From assembly GCF_009602465.1 (NCBI RefSeq), contig NZ_WBKP01000019.1:1-59534 (forward strand): DNA of 59,534 bases. The letters are read 5' to 3'. The notes under the pieces were generated by a model that saw only the letters and a list, made by a program, of their open reading frames with translations, made no database searches and was not told the DNA's origin. Shown in pieces: positions 58,059 through 59,534 of the stretch. The DNA is from Cumulibacter manganitolerans. GTDB lineage: Bacteria; Actinomycetota; Actinomycetes; Mycobacteriales; Antricoccaceae. A program made the position numbers and the translations under genes. Position 1 is the stretch's first letter, and each line of letters starts with the position of its first letter.

Positions 58059-59053
58059 GCTCCCCGGCGACGGTCGAGACGACCTTCCGCGAGGCGTTCC
58101 GGGAGGCCCTGCGCGACGCCCTGCAGCGCGACCCGCTCGCCTTCGTCATGGGCGAGGACGTCGGGCGGTACGGCGGCTGCTTCGGGGTGACCCACGGGTT
58201 GCTGGAGGAGTTCGGGCCCGAGCGGGTCCGCGACACGCCCCTGTCGGAGGCGGGCTTCGTGGGTGCCGGCATCGGTGCGGCGCTCGGCGGGATGCACCCG
58301 ATCGTGGAGATCATGACGGTCAACTTCAGCCTGCTCGCCCTCGACCAGATCATGAACAACGCCGCCACGCTCCTGCACATGTCCGGCGGCCAGCTCAACG
58401 TCCCGATCGTGATCCGGATGACGACCGGCGCCGGACGCCAGCTGGCCGCCCAGCACTCGCACAGCCTCGAGGGCCTCTACGCGCACATCCCGGGCCTGCG
58501 GGTCCTCACTCCCGGCACCCTCGAAGACGCCCGCGGCATGCTGTGGACGGCGTTGCAGGACCCGGACCCGGTGCTGATCTTCGAGCACGGCGCCCTGTAC
58601 CCGGCCCGCGGGGAGCTGGCCCACGACGCGGGCCCGGTCGGTATCGACGAGGCCGCCGTGCGCCGCCCCGGTGAGGACGTGACCCTCTGCGCCTACGGCG
58701 GCGGCCTGCCCAAGGCGCTGAGCGCCGCAGCGCTGCTCGAGGCCGACGGCATCTCCGCGGAGGTCCTCGATCTGCGCACCCTGCGGCCGCTGGACGACGC
58801 GGCGATCCTCGGGAGCGTCGCCCGGACGCACCGGATGGTCGTCGTGGACGAGGGCTGGCGCAGCGTCGGCGTGGCCGCCGAGGTGTGCACCCGCGTCATG
58901 GAGGGCGCGTTCTACGAGCTGGACGCGCCGGTCGCCCGGGTGTGCGGCGCCGAGGTGCCGGTGCCCTACGCCGCGCACCTCGAGCAGGCCGCGCTGCCGC
59001 AGCCGCAGGACATCGCGGCTGCCGCCCGGAGGCTGGTCGGCAGCCGTGGCTGA
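58055..59053 (+). CDS. Acetoin/2-oxoacid dehydrogenase E1 beta subunit
   Basis: 332 residues: [105 protein letters not shown] and [15 protein letters not shown] are the usual E1 beta blocks. It pairs with the preceding alpha subunit in an alpha2beta2 tetramer. ATGA overlap upstream; the lipoyl gene starts eight bases before its stop. Confidence 0.93.
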   Translation: MSSPATVETTFREAFREALRDALQRDPLAFVMGEDVGRYGGCFGVTHGLLEEFGPERVRDTPLSEAGFVGAGIGAALGGMHPIVEIMTVNFSLLALDQIMNNAATLLHMSGGQLNVPIVIRMTTGAGRQLAAQHSHSLEGLYAHIPGLRVLTPGTLEDARGMLWTALQDPDPVLIFEHGALYPARGELAHDAGPVGIDEAAVRRPGEDVTLCAYGGGLPKALSAAALLEADGISAEVLDLRTLRPLDDAAILGSVARTHRMVVVDEGWRSVGVAAEVCTRVMEGAFYELDAPVARVCGAEVPVPYAAHLEQAALPQPQDIAAAARRLVGSRG

Positions 59054-59510
59054 GTTCACGATGCCCTCGCTGGGCGCCGACATGGACTTCGGCACGGTCG
59101 TCGAGTGGCACGTCCGGCCCGGAGACCACGTGGCGCGCGGAGACATCATCGCCGACGTCGACACCGACAAGTCGGTGATCGAGGTCGAGGTGTTCCTCGC
59201 CGGCACGGTCGAGAGGATCCTCGTCGCCGAGGGCGAACGGGTGCCGGTCGGCGCGCCGCTCGCCGTGCTGCGCGAGGACGCCGCGGCCCCGGGACAGCCG
59301 GGTCGCGACGTACCGCCGCGACCGCCGTCGATGTCCGAGGTGCCGCCGCCACCGCCGTCGACGTCCCTGGCTCCGTCGGCGCCCGACCTACCGCCGCCGG
59401 CTGTCGCCGACCGGTCCGAGGTGCCGGCGCCAGATCCGGCGTACCTCAGGGCGGCAGGTGGACCGGAAGGCCCCGCCGGGTTCGACCCGCCGGGGCAGGG
59501 CCCGGCGTGA
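59046..59510 (+). CDS. Free-standing lipoyl-domain protein with Pro-rich tail
   Basis: 154 residues. Residues 1-~78 are one lipoyl domain ([28 protein letters not shown], lipoylated Lys in [12 protein letters not shown]). The rest is Pro/Ala-rich linker ([16 protein letters not shown]...) with what may be the beginning of a peripheral-subunit-binding segment ([10 protein letters not shown]), then a stop. A normal E2 would continue with a catalytic domain; here the frame ends and a GTGA overlap at 59507 begins another gene. So the E2 is either split into two proteins or the catalytic part is supplied elsewhere. Confidence 0.85.
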   Translation: MAEFTMPSLGADMDFGTVVEWHVRPGDHVARGDIIADVDTDKSVIEVEVFLAGTVERILVAEGERVPVGAPLAVLREDAAAPGQPGRDVPPRPPSMSEVPPPPPSTSLAPSAPDLPPPAVADRSEVPAPDPAYLRAAGGPEGPAGFDPPGQGPA

Positions 59511-59534
59511 CTGCGACCGGCGATCGTCAGCGGT
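59507..59534 (+). CDS. Start of a further gene, cut by the window edge
   Basis: GTG at 59507 overlaps the lipoyl gene stop (GTGA) and opens a frame that reads MTATGDRQR to the end of the window. The overlap is the same kind used by the three genes before it, so this is probably the next operon member, for instance the E2 catalytic part. Nine codons are too few to identify it. Confidence 0.4.

Overview
The window is about 59.5 kb of very GC-rich DNA from an actinobacterium. GTG and TTG starts are common, genes are packed with ATGA/GTGA stop-start overlaps, and the set includes phosphatidylinositol mannoside (PIM) genes (pgsA, patA, pimA, pimB), the actinobacterial forms of rpsA and thrS, class II DAHP synthase and a Rv2179c-type exoribonuclease. 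Several blocks follow, from memory, the gene order of Mycobacterium tuberculosis, but no mycolate-specific genes are visible. I infer a non-mycolate actinomycete, possibly near Frankiales/Geodermatophilales; the genus cannot be read from this sequence.

Layout. 1-9983: the conserved block NlpC/P60 peptidase, HExxH lipoprotein, pimB, fadD15 (opposite strand), SRPBCC protein, an ArsA-like protein without a P-loop, a small protein, two minus-strand genes (membrane protein, alpha/beta hydrolase), then acyltransferase, exoribonuclease and aroG. 9997-14161: a minus-strand fatty-acid/CoA operon (KAS/HMG-CoA-synthase-like protein fused to a DUF35 OB domain, thiolase, CoA ligase). 14305-16186: an Lrp/AsnC regulator divergent from hpd (tyrosine degradation). 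16193-22263: small membrane protein, 5'-nucleotidase, etfBA, methyltransferase, and a lower-GC lipoprotein with a duplicated domain. 22308-27677: ligB, rpsA, a small basic protein, coaE, a lipoprotein. 27788-33130: two nearly identical tRNA-Val genes bracket a 5.2-kb segment with a hydrolase remnant, a large secreted multidomain FN3 protein, a Lipoprotein_15 protein and a PGPGW protein; tRNA-Gly and tRNA-Cys lie beside the second tRNA-Val. 33199-34438: thioesterase and MBL hydrolase, followed by a REP-like repeat patch. 34761-41544: thrS, HIT protein, pgsA, patA, pimA, LemA-like protein, pdxS. 41601-51307: an accessory stretch between pdxS and pdxT (cupredoxin, SHOCT protein, DUF2207 protein, acyl-CoA synthetase, Na+/H+ antiporter, MocR regulator divergent from YczE, an unknown protein). 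51411-55106: pdxT, yebC, ruvCAB. 55211-end: a frameshifted acsA followed by E1 alpha, E1 beta and a free-standing lipoyl protein of an acetoin/2-oxoacid dehydrogenase, then the start of one more gene.

How the genes fit together. PgsA makes the phosphatidylinositol-phosphate precursor, PimA and PimB add the first two mannoses and PatA acylates, so most early PIM steps are here, with pimB in a separate block. PdxS and PdxT form one PLP synthase although their genes are about 10 kb apart. RuvA, RuvB and RuvC resolve Holliday junctions. EtfBA would take electrons from acyl-CoA dehydrogenases that work with the CoA ligases and thiolase. The E1 alpha/beta/lipoyl genes form one operon with acsA.

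The window is mostly core genome, and I found no CRISPR array, prophage, transposase or clear new defence system. The most notable points are the 5-bp tandem duplication that breaks acsA, the REP patch that carries extra copies of the preceding gene's 3' end, the duplicated-domain lipoprotein, the 294-bp tandem FN3 duplication, and the ArsA-family protein without its nucleotide-binding loop.
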